This document shows positions 34,769 through 47,100 of a stretch of 64,000 bases of DNA, one piece after another. The stretch comes from Nemertoderma westbladi. Its lineage: Eukaryota; Xenacoelomorpha; Nemertodermatida; Nemertodermatidae. Under the pieces are notes generated by a model, which saw nothing but the letters and a program-made list of their open reading frames with translations, made no database searches and had not been told where the DNA came from. The position numbers and the translations under genes are program-made. How positions within the stretch are numbered: the first letter of the stretch is position 1; every line of letters begins with the position of its first letter. Location: positions 78,971 through 142,970 of the forward strand of contig JAUCBJ010009108.1 of NCBI GenBank assembly GCA_032718475.1. The letters run 5' to 3'.

Positions 34769-35089
34769 TTGTGCAATTCGCGCATAGCGTTACATATGTT
34801 GTCACGTAAACCCGCCTTGCGTTTTCTTAGTTATATTTCATTTTTTGATTGCCGTAAGGTTAGTGGTGCAAATTTAGAACGTATTCGGCATAAATGTAAT
34901 GTTCCTTATTTATATAACTTGACTTCTAAAATGTGCTCTTCACTTAAATGGTATAGTAGTAATGACCTTACGTCAACTTATGTTAATATGTACAGAGAAC
35001 TAATTGAGTGCAGGCACAATAATTTGTCAGTCCCCGACTTCGAAATGTCTGAACTAAATGAAATCTTGAATTGCATCTGTACCAGTTAA
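34769..35089 (+). pseudogene. Possible retroelement ORF C-terminus (107 residues)
   Basis: The frame has natural composition and ends NNLSVPDFEMSELNEILNCI, a pattern (short helix, then SELNEIL...C) that I associate with C-terminal ends of ORFs accompanying animal retroelements. Upstream it holds LERIRHKCNVPYLYNLTSK. No catalytic domain is present, so the assignment is weak. It starts 75 bases after the gypsy flanking repeat. Confidence 0.35.
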
Positions 35090-35329
35090 TTTGTCTTTTA
35101 TAGCAGTCATTTTGCCTATTATTTCTAACTTTATTGTATACTTATTTAATTAATCTACCTTCAATATTTTGTGCTTTTTCCACTATACTGGTCTGTCTGT
35201 ATGTATGTCTGTATGTATGCTGTACTGGTTATATGTATATTTATCTTTATCACGTTACTATGTACGAAATTAATATTCAATTAAATTAAATTATGGGTTG
35301 ACCCTCTTTTTTTGCTAGACTGACTCGCC

Positions 35330-36350
35330 TAACAGTCTATAATTGCTGAAATTTAATTGAATTATAAATTTTATTCTTGAACGTTTCTGCTTAAAAAACG
35401 GCAGCGAATTTTACAGATACTTCTCCAGGTGAATACAAAAGTTGTTCACTTCTATCGCGACCAATAGGAATACAGAGAATGTGAGAAAAGTGATAAACGG
35501 CTTTTACGGCCCTTGTTTTATTATCACATGTGTTAAATCACTCGTCCCGTAACGCTATAAGGTGCTACTTTATGAACAATGACGTAGTTATAATACCATT
35601 ATTTATATGTGGCGATGTAAGTAGAAAAGGGAATTTGGCCAAAATCTCGATTTTCACTTTCTGATCGATTCTGGTAGAGATTTTTTCGGGCTTTTTAATG
35701 GTATATTTGATTCTTGTGTTATCTTTTATCATCATGTCACAATTTAACATAAATGACACGGTATTTTAATTTTTTTGTAATAATTTGTAGTTTATTATTT
35801 TTCATAACTCAAATTGTTACAATTGTAATGCAATTATTACGAATCAACAGTTGTTATCAAATCAGTTAAGTTTTATATGTAAATAAATATTGTATTTTTT
35901 AATTGATTATTTTTGATTGTTAAACCAACAAATTAAATATTAACGTTGCTTTTAAATCATTACAATCAGAGATTAAATATAATATAATACAATTAATACA
36001 ATTAAATTGTAATCAGTAGTTACCCAAATCAACGCCACGCAAACCCGCGCCGGTTAAGTTAATCAGTTAAGTTTTTAGTTGAAATGTAAAAGAAAAACCC
36101 ACGCACAATGTAGTGTTTATTTCAATAATTTAAAATTTAAAAAAAAAAAAATTCAAAAATTTCAAACGTGATTTTCTCAAAATGATGTTTTGTACCAATT
36201 TCCCTTTTCTACTTACACCGCCACATGTACGTAGTATAATATTCACCTGGAAATGAGTATATTCACCTCTAAAATTCGCTGCCGTTTTTAAGCAGAAACG
36301 TTCTAGAATCAAATTTATAATTCAATAAAATTTCAGCAATTATACTGTGT
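35330..36350. mobile_element. TIR element, ~1 kb, no coding
   Basis: The left end CAGTCTATAATTGCTGAAAT and AACGTTTCTGCTTAAAAAAC, GGCAGCGAATTTT match, inverted, the right end near 36255-36345. A second inverted pair lies inside (TGTGGCGATGTAAGTAGAAA at ~35608 against TTTCTACTTACACCGCCACA at ~36207). The middle is strongly AT-rich. The target duplication is uncertain. Confidence 0.7.
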
Positions 36351-36499
36351 AGTGCTAAAAATACGTTATGTTACCCCAGTAACATTCTTGAATATCAACT
36401 TTACGTCTAATTAAATAAAATTTGTTTGTTATACACTAGCTACTGTAGTGGGAATTTCGGGTTTTTCAGGCATTTGATTATATTTTTCTAATAATAAGG

Positions 36500-36712
36500 A
36501 GCGGCGAGCGGCCGCGGCGAGTGGCAGCGGCGAGCGGCCACTTTTTAAAAAAGGACACATTATTTTCTATGGGTGATGATACACCACAAATGGCCGCTGC
36601 CGCTCGACGCTCCTCTGGCTGGTGTATCATATCAAAAGTCGCCGCACACAGAGGCCGCGCGCCGTGGCCGCCCGCCACTGCCGCTCGTCGCTCCTGTGGT
36701 GTATCATGGCCT
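36500..36712. repeat. GC-rich inverted-repeat island
   Basis: GGAGCGGCGAGCGGCCGCGG and related trinucleotide-like runs contrast with the AT-rich surroundings. GATACACCAC (~36578) and GTGGTGTATC (~36696) act as ends, with a middle GGTGTATCAT. It is probably a small MITE. Confidence 0.55.
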
Positions 36713-36954
36713 TAAGCATTTAAAGATAGCGATAATGAGTTACAGTACTAATGCTATGGCCTATATATGACACTACTACTGTGCAGTATATAACGGATCA
36801 AGGTTATGTTATTTCTATAAAAAATTTTCTGGTACAATTTTTTGTGGGAGGCCCTCACGGCCTTATTAAGCATATGTCTAAAACCAGCCTAGTATCTTCA
36901 TAAGCTTCAGTTTCTCTGTCGGCCGCTAGTAGGGAGAGAAACGCGTTTTACATA

Positions 36955-37045
36955 CAGTAGTAGCAGTAGGGCCTACAGTACAGTAGTAGGGCCTACAGTA
37001 CAGTAGTAGGGCCTACAGTACAGTAGTAGGGCCTACTACTGTACA
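36955..37045. repeat. 20-bp tandem repeat (about four copies)
   Basis: The unit CAGTACAGTAGTAGGGCCTA is repeated head to tail with an imperfect first copy. Confidence 0.85.
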
Positions 37046-37186
37046 GCAGTTTGGAGAACAACAATGTGTGTTTCCATTGCAAAATCGCATTCAAGTGGAA
37101 TCAATTTCAATTTTTAAGGAGTTTAACCAGCAGACCAGTCCATTGCAGTATGTCACTGCCAGTAATCATATAACAATAAAACAAAG

Positions 37187-37485
37187 AAAGGCGAGCGAAG
37201 CGAGCCGAAATTTTTAAAGCATTAACTAAACAGATAAATTAGCCCGTATATGGTCTTGGTCTTCCCCACTGGCAGACAGCAGACAGGTAATGCAATATTT
37301 GAGGCACTTCGCCGTACCGTAATTGTTAAACAAACAAATTGGTCCTGGTTTATATTTTGGGAGCGCCAAAACCGCCAAAGCGTTTTGGGATTGTCAAGCG
37401 CACGGGGCGCCAAATTGGCGCGTTTTTATTGTAAAGAGCGCCGGATTAATCCGGTTCTAAGTGTATGTATTCCAGTCTGGGTACA
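37187..37485. repeat. Interspersed repeat, copy 1 (GCGAGCGAAGCGAGCC family)
   Basis: GAAAGGCGAGCGAAGCGAGC through CGCCGGATTAATCCGG to GTATTCCAGTC is shared with 39112-39330. Both contain CGCCAAA-rich GC islands and the perfect palindrome CCGGATTAATCCGG. Confidence 0.75.
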
Positions 37486-37679
37486 GTGTAGCTTACATTT
37501 GGCACCAAAATTTCCACATTTTTAATTTTAGTGACATGAAGTGCATAAATTATGACCCTTTTTTCGAGAAAGTTATGTTTGTGAATCTTAATAAATCATG
37601 TACCCTCATCGTGCAGTAGAATAAATAAAATACCAAAAATGACGAGTATCGGTATGTACAGTATGTATACTATAGGCAT

Positions 37680-37750
37680 ACTGTACTGTACAGTGCTGCA
37701 GTGTACACTGTACTGTACAGTGCTGCAGTGTACACTGCTGTACTGTACAT
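37680..37750. repeat. 32-bp palindromic tandem duplication
   Basis: CTGTACTGTACAGTGCTGCA followed by GTGTACA occurs twice in a row. Each copy is itself nearly palindromic. Confidence 0.75.
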
Positions 37751-38860
37751 GACATGAATCTTAGAATCGACCTTCTAAACACTCTCTGTTTAGGAGGAGG
37801 CGGTTCCCATATTTTCAGACGAAAAGTTTTTGTATAATTTTTATTTGATTTTTTTATTTTAATTGTATTGCAGTAGCGTCAATAGGACATTCATAGGACT
37901 GTAGGACTTAGGGTCATACTGGTGTACTAGTGCTGTACTGCTGTAGTGGACTGCTGTACTGACATACTGTTCTACAGTTCTATGTCAGTATGCAGACTGA
38001 AGACACTGATTATAGTTTCAACATTGACTCTTTAAACTTCAGGACCAACTAAACTAACGGAACCGTCTGAGATTCCGAATCTGTTTGACTGTTTGAAGCT
38101 GTTTTGTATGGTACCTAATACCTATCCGGCAGGTGGCAGGTCCGGCAGTCCGGAGGAATAGTTGGCTGGTTTAATTTCAACCCTACCTAGCAAACTGCTG
38201 AACTGGCTGATCAGCTGATGCTGGGTCAATCTACCGCACCGGTCCGGTATGGCAGTATGGTACCGGCTGACCGGTACCAGTACTGCAGTACTGCATTAGG
38301 CCTAAAGCTGTAAAGCAGTGTATGGTGTAAACTAACAAACAGACAAATTAATCAACAAATTATCGAATCGCGATAGCCTAGGTTTCATCGATGTTGTGGC
38401 GACACGTGGCTATACAGGTTGGAACTTAAGAAAGAAAGGTCTTTTTAATTAGTACCGGTAGCGGTAGGCCCTATTACTGCTATTAATGCAGTAATGGGAA
38501 GGTTCTGCTAACAGAGTAGGCCTATGAGTATGACGATATGAACAGGACTGCAGGATTGTACATCGATTCCATCCTTTAGTAATTCTCCTTGTCCTGTTGT
38601 CCGGTAAAACATTATTAACATTTCCGATTTAATTCACCAGTAGGTACGCGTTTGATATACGCACGCCTAGCCCTTGATAAGATTGCGGTTACTGAGTTAA
38701 CGTCTGTATTTCAGATTACCACACTTGCGTGTTGTAAATAGTTTTCCTACAGTCCTACAAATATTAAACTTAAAAAAGGTGCAAATAATATTAAAATTGC
38801 ATTAACTCTTGCAGTCTTGCACAGTTGCTGGCCTGTATGGAATCCATCCAAAAAGTGCGC
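37751..38860. other. Spacer without recognised features
   Basis: Short TACTG/CAGTA and ACCGG motifs are frequent, but no gene or defined element is supported. Confidence 0.4.
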
Positions 38861-38864
38861 CGGA

Positions 38865-38940
38865 TAGCGCGCCGACCAATTTTTATGCGCGCCGCGCCGA
38901 CCAATTTTTATGCGCGCCGCGCGCCGATGCAATTTCGAAG
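38865..38940. repeat. Short GCGCGCCGACCAATTTTTAT tandem repeat
   Basis: Two to three ~28-bp units in a GC-rich island, followed by more GCGCC motifs to 39010. It belongs with the 39112-39330 repeat. Confidence 0.7.
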
Positions 38941-39111
38941 CAAACCCCACGCCAACGAAATTGTTAAGCGCGCCGCACATCTGCACATAGAAACAATTTT
39001 GAAGAGCGCCACGCCAATGTAATTTCACTTTAGGAGTGTAACCAGTCTGCCAATGTCAGTACTGCTGTACCTGTCCCTTTTCAGCAGTACCAGTAACCAT
39101 ACAACAGAGAA

Positions 39112-39330
39112 AAGAAAGGCGAGCAAAGCGAGCCGAAATTTTTAAACAGCTACCGGTAATGTAATTTTTAAGGCGCTTCCATAATTGTTAAACCAACAAA
39201 TCGGCGCCGGTTTTTATTTTTGGAAGCGCCACGCGCCAAAGCCGGAGCGCTTATCTATTTTCGAGCGCGCTTTTATTGTAAAGCACGCCGGATTAATCCG
39301 GTGCAAAGTGTATGGATTCCAGTCTTGGTT
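39112..39330. repeat. Interspersed repeat, copy 2 (GCGAGCAAAGCGAGCC family)
   Basis: Matches 37187-37485 in order: GCGAGCC, AATTGTTAAAC, GGAAGCGCCACGCGCCAAAG, CGCCGGATTAATCCGG, GGATTCCAGTC. Copy 1 is longer between GC blocks. Confidence 0.75.
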
Positions 39331-39573
39331 GCTGGTGTGGTTTTATATTTTAAAATTTAAAAATTGCGAACTTTTTCTACATTGATTCGAAGCTCTAGTA
39401 GGCCTTTGGATTCATATACAGTCAACAGTAGGCCTAAACGTTTAAAGTTTCACGAAAAATGTCCTCGCATCCCTATCGCAATAGCTCTATGTTTGTAACA
39501 AAGCACACTTATATCAGAACTACCGCTGTACCGTACAAAATGTTTTACCTTACAAAAATGTTTATGTCGGGTC

Positions 39574-39982
39574 GGTGTTAGGATAATTGCGACCCAGACA
39601 ATTGCGAACGGCACAATTTCGACCCGATCATAAATATATATACGTAGGTTATGCCAAAACAATTAATTTTAATTCTAAGCATTCCAGAATATCTAATTGC
39701 AAACAATGTAAGGGCAGACCTATCCATTTTGTTCAAATAGCTACTGTAATTAAATATAGCTATAGTAATGAAATGTAGCTACAGTAATTATAATACAATT
39801 AGTAAAATTAATATAAAAAGCATTCCAGAATATAACATTACGAATAATGTAGTCACTATTTTAAAATATAGCTACAGTAATTTAACTGTAGCCAGCTACA
39901 ATTTCGACCCAGCAAATTTAATGAAATCATGGGTCGCAATTGTCCGGGACGCAATTGCCCGGGTCGCAATTGTGCGGACACC
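39574..39982. mobile_element. Short element with tandem GCAATTGTCC TIRs and 8-10-bp target duplication
   Basis: The left end is GGTGTTAGGATAATTGCGAC with CCAGACAATTGCGAACGG units. The right end has GGGTCGCAATTGTCCGGGAC units ending GCGGACACC. GTCGGGTCGG flanks both sides (39566-39575, 39983-39992); the last two bases may belong to the element, so the duplication is 8-10 bp. The start GGTGTT is the same as in the 1867-3105 element. The AT-rich interior has AGCTACAGTAATT repeats. Confidence 0.75.
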
Positions 39983-40069
39983 GTCGGGTCGGTAGTTGCC
40001 TATTATTTATATATTGAAACTATTTTTATTTTTTTCAAATGAGTTTGATTAAAGGAATCGATGTATTTA

Positions 40070-40339
40070 CTATTTTAGTGCCTGTTTGTTTTCGTGCCGT
40101 ATTGTTTGCAGGTAGTTTCCCTGCCCAACCAACTTACTAATAACAACAGGAATTGCTCCTTCCCTACTGTTAGGAGGCTCATCATCATGTATTTGGCCAT
40201 AGTGCGACGAACGTGGCCATGTAAATACTTTCCATGCGGCAATTAACTTGCCCTTTGTGAATTTTGTGGCTGGATATCCGATTTGATCATTTGATATCAG
40301 ATCTTTATATGAAGGAACATAAATGGCACATTTCAACAT
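40070..40339 (-). CDS. Small open frame of 89 residues, unrecognised
   Basis: The translation has natural composition (VPSYKDLISNDQIGYPATKF, AAWKVFTWPRSSHYGQIHDD, AIPVVISKLVGQGNYL) and an ATG start, unlike the repeat-driven frames elsewhere. I do not recognise it. It could be an exon of a longer gene or a transposon fragment; no splice sites were established. Confidence 0.3.
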   Translation of the reverse strand: MLKCAIYVPSYKDLISNDQIGYPATKFTKGKLIAAWKVFTWPRSSHYGQIHDDEPPNSREGAIPVVISKLVGQGNYLQTIRHENKQALK

Positions 40340-41370
40340 GATGTCATTTCCTTAACATATCTTTCTATTGATTTCCTAACCTTGACCTACCTGCCTAAGT
40401 CTGCAATAGATACCAAGTTAGATAGTTTCAACACAGTTTTTCCGTGGCAAGTAACTCTTCTAAATATATCTTCAATGTCTGTTTCCACAATTATCTCTAA
40501 ATATCAATTGTCGAAACTATTGCCTAATACTTTCCATTTGCTAAAATTGTGAAACAGGATCCCACCATAGTTACTTGGTTGCTATGTAAAATCTAATTTG
40601 CTAAGGAAATGAACAAAACATGAACTTAAGAATTACCTTAATAGAGTATGGTCAGATTTTTGGTGCACGGGATTTTTGTCACCTACTGTGCAACTACAGG
40701 TACTCCTTAGAAAAATTTCGGCATTCTTGTAACAATTACACCTTTTTACCGAAAAATTTTGGCATTCTTATAACAATTACACAAGGCAATTTACAATTAC
40801 ACTTTTTACCAAGGCAATTCAAAAATTGTTAATATTATCAGTGAACGACTTTTGAAAATGTATTTCGCACAATTGCCATGGTAACCTGGTTTTAAAAATG
40901 ACTTGGGTAACGGATTCTATGTTTGTGATTTGGGGGTGAGTCAAGCTTTAATTTACACCATGCCCTGGAATATAGTGTCCGGCCCTGCCCCTGGCCCCCA
41001 AAAATCTTTCTACAAATATTAATGAGGTTGCATGAAATTTGAAATAGATATAGTTTCACCTCCCTTCTTCTTCCTGGGTGAGCTAAAAATTCTTATTTTC
41101 GTTTTCAATCGCTATCTACAAGCGTATAAAAAAGTGTCTCCAGTGATATTTAACCAGTTACACTGTAGTTATTCTTCAACCTAGTGATTTGTTTGCACCA
41201 ATGGAAAGCTGGACGTCCAATGATGCCAATTTGGTTGGGAAATAGCTGAGATATGGGCTTTCGACATTTGGATGTATTTGCTTCATTCCTCTACAGGCCA
41301 TTTATTATAATTAATTAAAATCAATACACCATGTTCTAGATCATTTTGTTTATGTATGAAATATCACTAC
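40340..41370. other. Spacer without recognised features
   Basis: AT-rich. Repeated phrases TTTTGGCATTCTTATAACAATTACAC and relatives occur near 40710-40800. No gene is supported. Confidence 0.4.
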
Positions 41371-41371
41371 T

Positions 41372-43012
41372 ACGATTGGCATGCTGCATTGCAGCTGCAT
41401 GCATTATATATATATATGACATATATATTAAGAATGCTGTGCCAGCTTGTCGACAAAATTGCGCCACCACAACTCCCTATAACCCATGACATTTGCTAGA
41501 TCATCCGCCTCTTCAAGGCCAGTGTCCTTTAAGATGCGTCTCAAGAAAGTAATGGGCTGTCCACCATGCTTATTCACTCCATGAGGCTGCCAAAGTAAAG
41601 GATTATACACTGGCTAGTCCTCACGGCGAAAGCAATGTCCTGCAAAGCGGAGGCGGCTTTGTTCTAGTATCAAGCTTAGGGGAACCAATGAGACACCTCC
41701 AATGTTATATAGTGTCTGGGTGGAGATGTGTGCATTGTACTTGATACAGTGAACCCGGCATAGCATTCTTGTGAATGTGCCATCCAGAGATTTGGTGTCC
41801 TCAGCAGTTAGAACCCAGCATGGACTCCCATAGAGGAGTACTGGAACTACTGCTGCTCTAAATAATCGGACCTTAAGTTTCCGATTAATTCTCGGTGACT
41901 TCCAAATCCTGGAAAGCCTATTCAAGGCTGCCTATGCCTTTCCCTTACGTATTCGAAGGTCATCGCCTGACTTCCGGATCCATGATCCCAGGTAACAGAA
42001 GTCGTCCACATGCTCAAGCATGAGCTTATGCACATCCGGTCAGAGACTTGCAGATTGAATTGACCATTGTAGATAAGTCATCAGCAAAGTCTAGATCAGT
42101 TAGGTACTTGGCAGAATTTCCTCGACTTTTGGAGCCAGTAGGTGGAGTTACCATCACCCCATCATCATTGTAATGATCTAAGGACATGCGTAGAACATAG
42201 AATGACATGTCGCTAGTGTGTCTCCATGAAGGACTCCCATAACACTTAAAATGGTTCTGTGTCACCGTTAACAGTCGATCCAAATGTCGTTGAACCATCA
42301 TATACTGATCTGATTGCTGCGATAATTTCATCAGGAATCCCATATAATGAAAGTATGCTCAACATACGTGAGCTAGAAACTGAATTAAATGCCTTGAAGA
42401 AGTCATCAAAGATAACAGCCAGATGCCTGTCTTTCTTTTTTGATAAATTTTCAATTATCCTTCAAAGTGCTAAAATGGACCCCATGGTCCCACGACCTTT
42501 ATGGAACCCATTCTGATTTCCACGGAGCAGTCTCTCAATGGGATCCCTGATGCGATTTAATATAATTCTATTGTATAGCTTTGCAGCAATCGAAATCAGT
42601 GAGATTCCCCGAAAATAACCATAGAATGTTAGGTTGTCCTTCTTGGGAACTGGCACCAACTTATTTGTTTTCATTTCTTGCAGTCCGTTTTGTACATGTC
42701 TACTATGATGGGATAGATGAGCTTTAAACACTCAGGTATTTTAAAGACCTCAGGGGGAACACCATCTACTCCACTGGCACGATTGGTCTTAATGCTCTTT
42801 GCAGCAGCCTCCACTCAGGAGCTATCGCCAATGGGAATATCTGGGAGTACAGACTCAGACACTTTTACTTCTATAAAGTTATCAGGCAATCCCCTGTCAT
42901 TATTGACGAGATTTTTAAAGTGGGCCTTCCAACCATTGAGGCGATCGGCTGGTAATCCTGCCTTAACCTTCGTGGTTGGTTGGTTTTTCCGCCCAGTCAG
43001 CATTAAATTGAA
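41372..43012 (-). mobile_element. Non-LTR retrotransposon, decayed copy with most of the reverse transcriptase
   Basis: Minus-strand fragments in order: the pre-RT region (NGWKAHFKNLVNNDRGLPDN, ~42.9 kb); RT blocks 1-2 (YFRGISLISIAAKLYNRIIL, NQNGFHKGRGT, ~42.5-42.66 kb); the middle palm, broken by stops; the catalytic box as YLTDLDFADD (~42.1 kb); the thumb (LNRLSRIWKSPRINRKLKVR, VLLYGSPCW); and C-terminus KHGGQPITFLRRILKDTGLE. The 3' tail is GCATGCC..GTAGTAGT (41372-41400). It is the same family as 1-793. Frame changes and stops show it is dead; the 5' end is cut near 43.01 kb, so the endonuclease is missing. Confidence 0.85.
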
Positions 43013-43689
43013 ATACCAAGGACTTCTAGATCATAGTATTTATTCTGCAATAAATATAGAATATAGATAGAATATAGTACATAGAATATAGAATACATAT
43101 ATAATATTCGAAAATGAAAATTCTGGCTCACCTATGGAGGAGGAGGAGGAGGAATGATGTGAAACGATCTTTATGTTTCAAATTCCATGCAATCCCATTA
43201 AGATTTGTAGAAAGAAAATTTTGAGCGCGGGGGGGGGGGGGGGGTGGGGTATGGTCGGTTGGCAATGGGGCATGCCACTGAATTATGACATTATTTTCCA
43301 TAGCATGGTGTAGTATTTAGAATGCTTTGGAAGTGACATCTAATTAGTCAGTAATTTATTTTGGATACGTCCCATTAGCACTATTTACTTCAGCCATCAC
43401 TAAAGGACCAGACAAAAAGGCTTCCTTCTACCTTAAAGGAAATTTATTTTCAATTTTCCCTATAGATGTGAATCCATGAGATACCGATAGGTTCAAGATA
43501 GGGGTTAGGTTCTTCAGAGCAAGATCATACTTGGCTCTAACTCCAACCGACACCACTTGCACTAACTCGTTTATAAATCGCATCACCGAAACCCAGGGTA
43601 ACCCAACCCTGCGTGCACAATATATGCATCTTGGCGGCCACTACTGCTATTTATATTTTATTAATTGGTGTTATAAGTGAATGTGTAGT

Positions 43690-43870
43690 TTCATGTTCTT
43701 ATAACTTTTTGTTGGGCACAGCTTTTGCACTGACGCTCTGACTTGCACTGACTGACGCTCTAACCATTCAGCTAGCGGCTGAGGTAAAACATAGACCTGT
43801 AAATACTATCACCTTGTATGTCCACCATTTACCTCCTCATGGCCTCCCATCTGTGTTGGTGTTATGGGTG
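43690..43870 (-). repeat. tRNA-derived SINE-like copy (minus, partial)
   Basis: On the minus strand, CAGCCGCTAGCTGAATGGTT is followed by AGAGCGTCAGT, the A-box half of a tRNA-like head. The upstream GGCCATGAGGAGGTAAAT is shared with 44.1 kb. The B-box part is disrupted by a short duplication (TGACTTGCACTGACTGACGC). Confidence 0.65.
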
Positions 43871-44097
43871 AATGAGTGGCTTCATATTATTATAACTTCT
43901 CAAATTATAAATATACAGGTCGCATTTCTCTATGGATGTAACTGTCCTGATTAAAATAATAGTTAGAGTTTATAATTAATCATGTGGTCGTGATGGTTTA
44001 TGGTTATTATACACTACCCTTTCATTGCAGCGAGTGGTTTAAGACGTCCAAGTACAGTAGAGTTGAGCACACAGTGGCAGCATATGATGGTATTGAC

Positions 44098-44280
44098 TAA
44101 TTGGAGGCCATGAGGAGGTAAATTGCGGTATCAGAGATAGTATTTCCAGGTCTACCTTTTACCTCAGCCGCTAGCTGAATGGTTAAAGCGTCAGACTTCC
44201 AACCCGGGGGTCACCAGTTCGATCCCTCCTGGACATTATTGCCGACTTTGCAAAAGCTATGCCCAGCAATAAGTTATAAC
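44098..44280 (+). repeat. tRNA-derived SINE-like copy (plus)
   Basis: CTAGCTGAATGGTTAAAGCG fits a tRNA A box and GTCACCAGTTCGATCCCTCC a B box, ~35 bp apart, with body ATTGCCGACTTTGCAAAAGC and AGTTATAAC after it. Homologous parts occur at 43.7 kb (inverted) and 56.1 kb. These internal boxes are the RNA polymerase III promoter type. Confidence 0.7.
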
Positions 44281-44769
44281 TACTGCTATTGTATGATAGA
44301 TCAGTATGCGCAAGATCTTGTGATTTTACAGTATGACACACAGCTATTGAGAGGAAAGGAAACATGGAGCTGAAGGTGAGGTCAGCACGTCTACTGTATT
44401 GACAGGACATTCCTGTAAAGATTGCTACTAGATATATACTAGTTATGATAACGAGGATCAATTGGGGGTTTCCATGGCTGATTGTGATTTATGACGGTGG
44501 TGAGTCATAAATATTACCAAAGATTAATTCCAAGGCCGATGCGAGGAGGGGAAATGTATCATTACAATACTGCCAGAAATGATAAAAGGCTAAGGGATAA
44601 TCTTTTAGGCTCGTCAGGCCAAGGAATGCCTGTTTACCACCATGGGCGATCTTCTACAGTAAACCCTTCCAATCTGTTTCCCAACTTACCTTGGTTCCCA
44701 ATTAACGACCAGTGAAGGAGGAAAACCAGGGTTGGGCTAGGCTGTAGTATTTAAAGCACTGCCAAAAAC

Positions 44770-44868
44770 AGTGCTACTCCATGTAGGGATCGAACCAGGG
44801 CTTCTTAATTGGATGCCAAGGATTGTTACCAATAGAGCAAGCTGTTGCTATGACTAATATAAATGAAC
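44770..44868 (-). repeat. Second tRNA-like SINE family (minus)
   Basis: The minus strand reads GCTTGCTCTATTGGTAACAA (A-box-like) and CCTGGTTCGATCCCTACATG (B-box-like), then GCACTGTTTTTGGCAGTGC, a hairpin. No matching acceptor stem is present, so it is not scored as a tRNA gene. Confidence 0.55.
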
Positions 44869-45359
44869 CGAGTCTGTGTGATAATTTAGTTTCCCCACTA
44901 TCATAGGTATGTGTGCTCGTTGTTAATAATTAATTATTTGATATTTATTTATCCGTCCGTAAGAACCTTTTTCGGTGGCTAATCTTTAACCATTTTTTAT
45001 TGTCTGATGAACGTTTCACAGACTTCTGATTACATTAACTTTATCAAATATTATGTCACAACGCCGCCCAAAACTAGCCGACGGTCTCTTGCCATCATTT
45101 CTAAGAATATTGTTGGGGAATCCCAATCCGTGGCTCTTAGTGGTTCATTGGAAATGATCACTCCTTAATGGAACAAGGATATATTTAGTTTGTGGTGAGT
45201 GCTTCGAGTTTATATTAAATGTTGATTTAAGTTTTTCATTATTATATGACACGAACTATTAACTGCTGGGTACTATATAGTATATAGTATTCAACTTTAA
45301 TTATATCTGGATGTTTAAATTAAATAGATTTAAAATTTAAAGTAAGTGACAATGTTTGT

Positions 45360-45968
45360 AATGTCTTTTATTCCAAAATTGTAACATTACTTAACGCCGT
45401 TAGTATTAACAGCGAGTTGTTATTTAGCACTTCACAACTTTAGAGGACATTACAGCATTGTATTGGCCTGTACATTTAGTATTATATTTTGTGTTATCAG
45501 TTAAGTAATGTCCCCTTAGTGGACATTACTTAACGCCGTCATTGGTTACCACGTAAACAATAGGTGGAAATTTGCCTGACAGCCAGATAGGCCTACTGCA
45601 TTACCTACCGGTAGGCGGGGTATAGCTATTAATAACCAGTATCTAGATTATTAACATGGCTCCAAACGCCACCATAAATATAAGCTAACTTATTTATAAC
45701 ATAATTTATGTCATTTTTACATTTATTTATACAGTAACTAATTTAATTTGTGCAGTTTCTATCACTTATAATATATGTACAATCATTTCGTAATGTTAAA
45801 ATTTTGGAATAAAACTACATACTGTGTACATACTTGTTGCAATGTACTTTACAGTGTTCTGATCCTCGTGGCTTTATTTCACTCACTCATTAACGTTCGT
45901 TCGTGTAACAAAACCACTCGGATCATCACACTGTAAAGTGCTACTTTACACACACAAGTATGTAAATA
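45360..45968. repeat. Foldback repeat family copy (inverse of 59.06-60.31 kb)
   Basis: Contains GTAATGTCCCCTTAGTGGAC/ATTACTTAACGCC, ATTGGTTACCACGTAAAC, AAACGCCACCATAAATATAA, AATTTAATTTGTGCA and TTACGTTCGTTCGTGTAAC-type segments. Its right part folds: ACTTTACAGTGTTCTGATCC against GGATCATCACACTGTAAAGT. No coding. Confidence 0.75.
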
Positions 45969-46549
45969 GCTATTTCTTAAGAAGGCTCCTGTAAGGCAGT
46001 GGAAATTTCATTAATAATATTTAATTTTCATTCAACATCCCGTTATATATAACAATTAAATATATTAATCATTATTGATACTTTTATATTGTGCTTGGGA
46101 AGTTCAAATATCTTGCGACATGTTGATTAATGGTACCCCTATGCGCGCTAAGGCTCACTCACCTTACTTGGTTGCTCCACTTGCTCGCTCCGCAGTGGAG
46201 AAGTATAGGCATCTCGCATTACCGTACTCCTGTAGAGTATGTAGTGTAGACATGACAGCCTAGGCGAATCACCAGAAGTTAATCAGCGGAGGAGAATACT
46301 CTAATTGGTTCTATTTATTTTGGTGAACCCATCCCCCCCCCCTCCCTCCATGTATGTACTACAGTAGTTAATAGGGTTAGTCGCGAAAAAGCTGGGCTAG
46401 AAACAATTGAATAAGGCGTAACAAGGTGTCCTGAATCGAGTGGCGGGGTGTGTTTTTTTTAAACATAAGGAAACAGTCGAAATGGCGGGTTTTAAGTAAT
46501 TGCATCTGTGATTGGCTGGTACAGATTTGAAGTCACTACAAAGTGATCT

Positions 46550-47100
46550 GATAATTTCTATCTTGGTTTCTATGGATAGCAATTTTCGATCCATTCAAAT
46601 ACACATTTAATCTCAATCATTTCACACGTGGCTTATATCAATTGAAAGCGGAAAGTCTGTCGCATCTTTTGACACTATAATTAATCAAATTCATAATGGG
46701 GTAAGAATAGATTTGCAGATTAATAATAACACTAACCTTGTAATAATGACCAGCCGGTACCTCAGCCCCTTGGAATATTAAAAATGTGTACCGGTCACCG
46801 TTAGTGTAACGGTACAGCGGTAGGTTTACTCAATTTAATGAACTTAAGCTGCAATACTCCGATACTGCAATGCAATATGCGGATAGTGCTAAGTGCTTGC
46901 ATCTGTCAGGCATTCTGTATAGCTTACAATTGCGAACAGCATTATCAATGTACCTCATCATGAATTTAATTAATTATGCTATCAAAAGATGCTCAAGACT
47001 CTCAGCTTTCAATTGATATAATTCCACGTGTGACATGATTGAGATACATTTGTATTGGAGTGGATCGAAAATCGCTGTCCATAGAAACCAAGAATTATTG
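46550..47100. repeat. Inverted repeat, ~145-bp arms
   Basis: TTTCTATGGATAGCAATTTT, ACACGTGGCTTATATCAATT and GCATCTTTTGACACTATAAT (46559-46690) are matched inversely at 46970-47100 (AAAATCGCTGTCCATAGAAA and others). The ~270-bp loop has no gene. It may be a non-autonomous TIR element. Confidence 0.75.
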
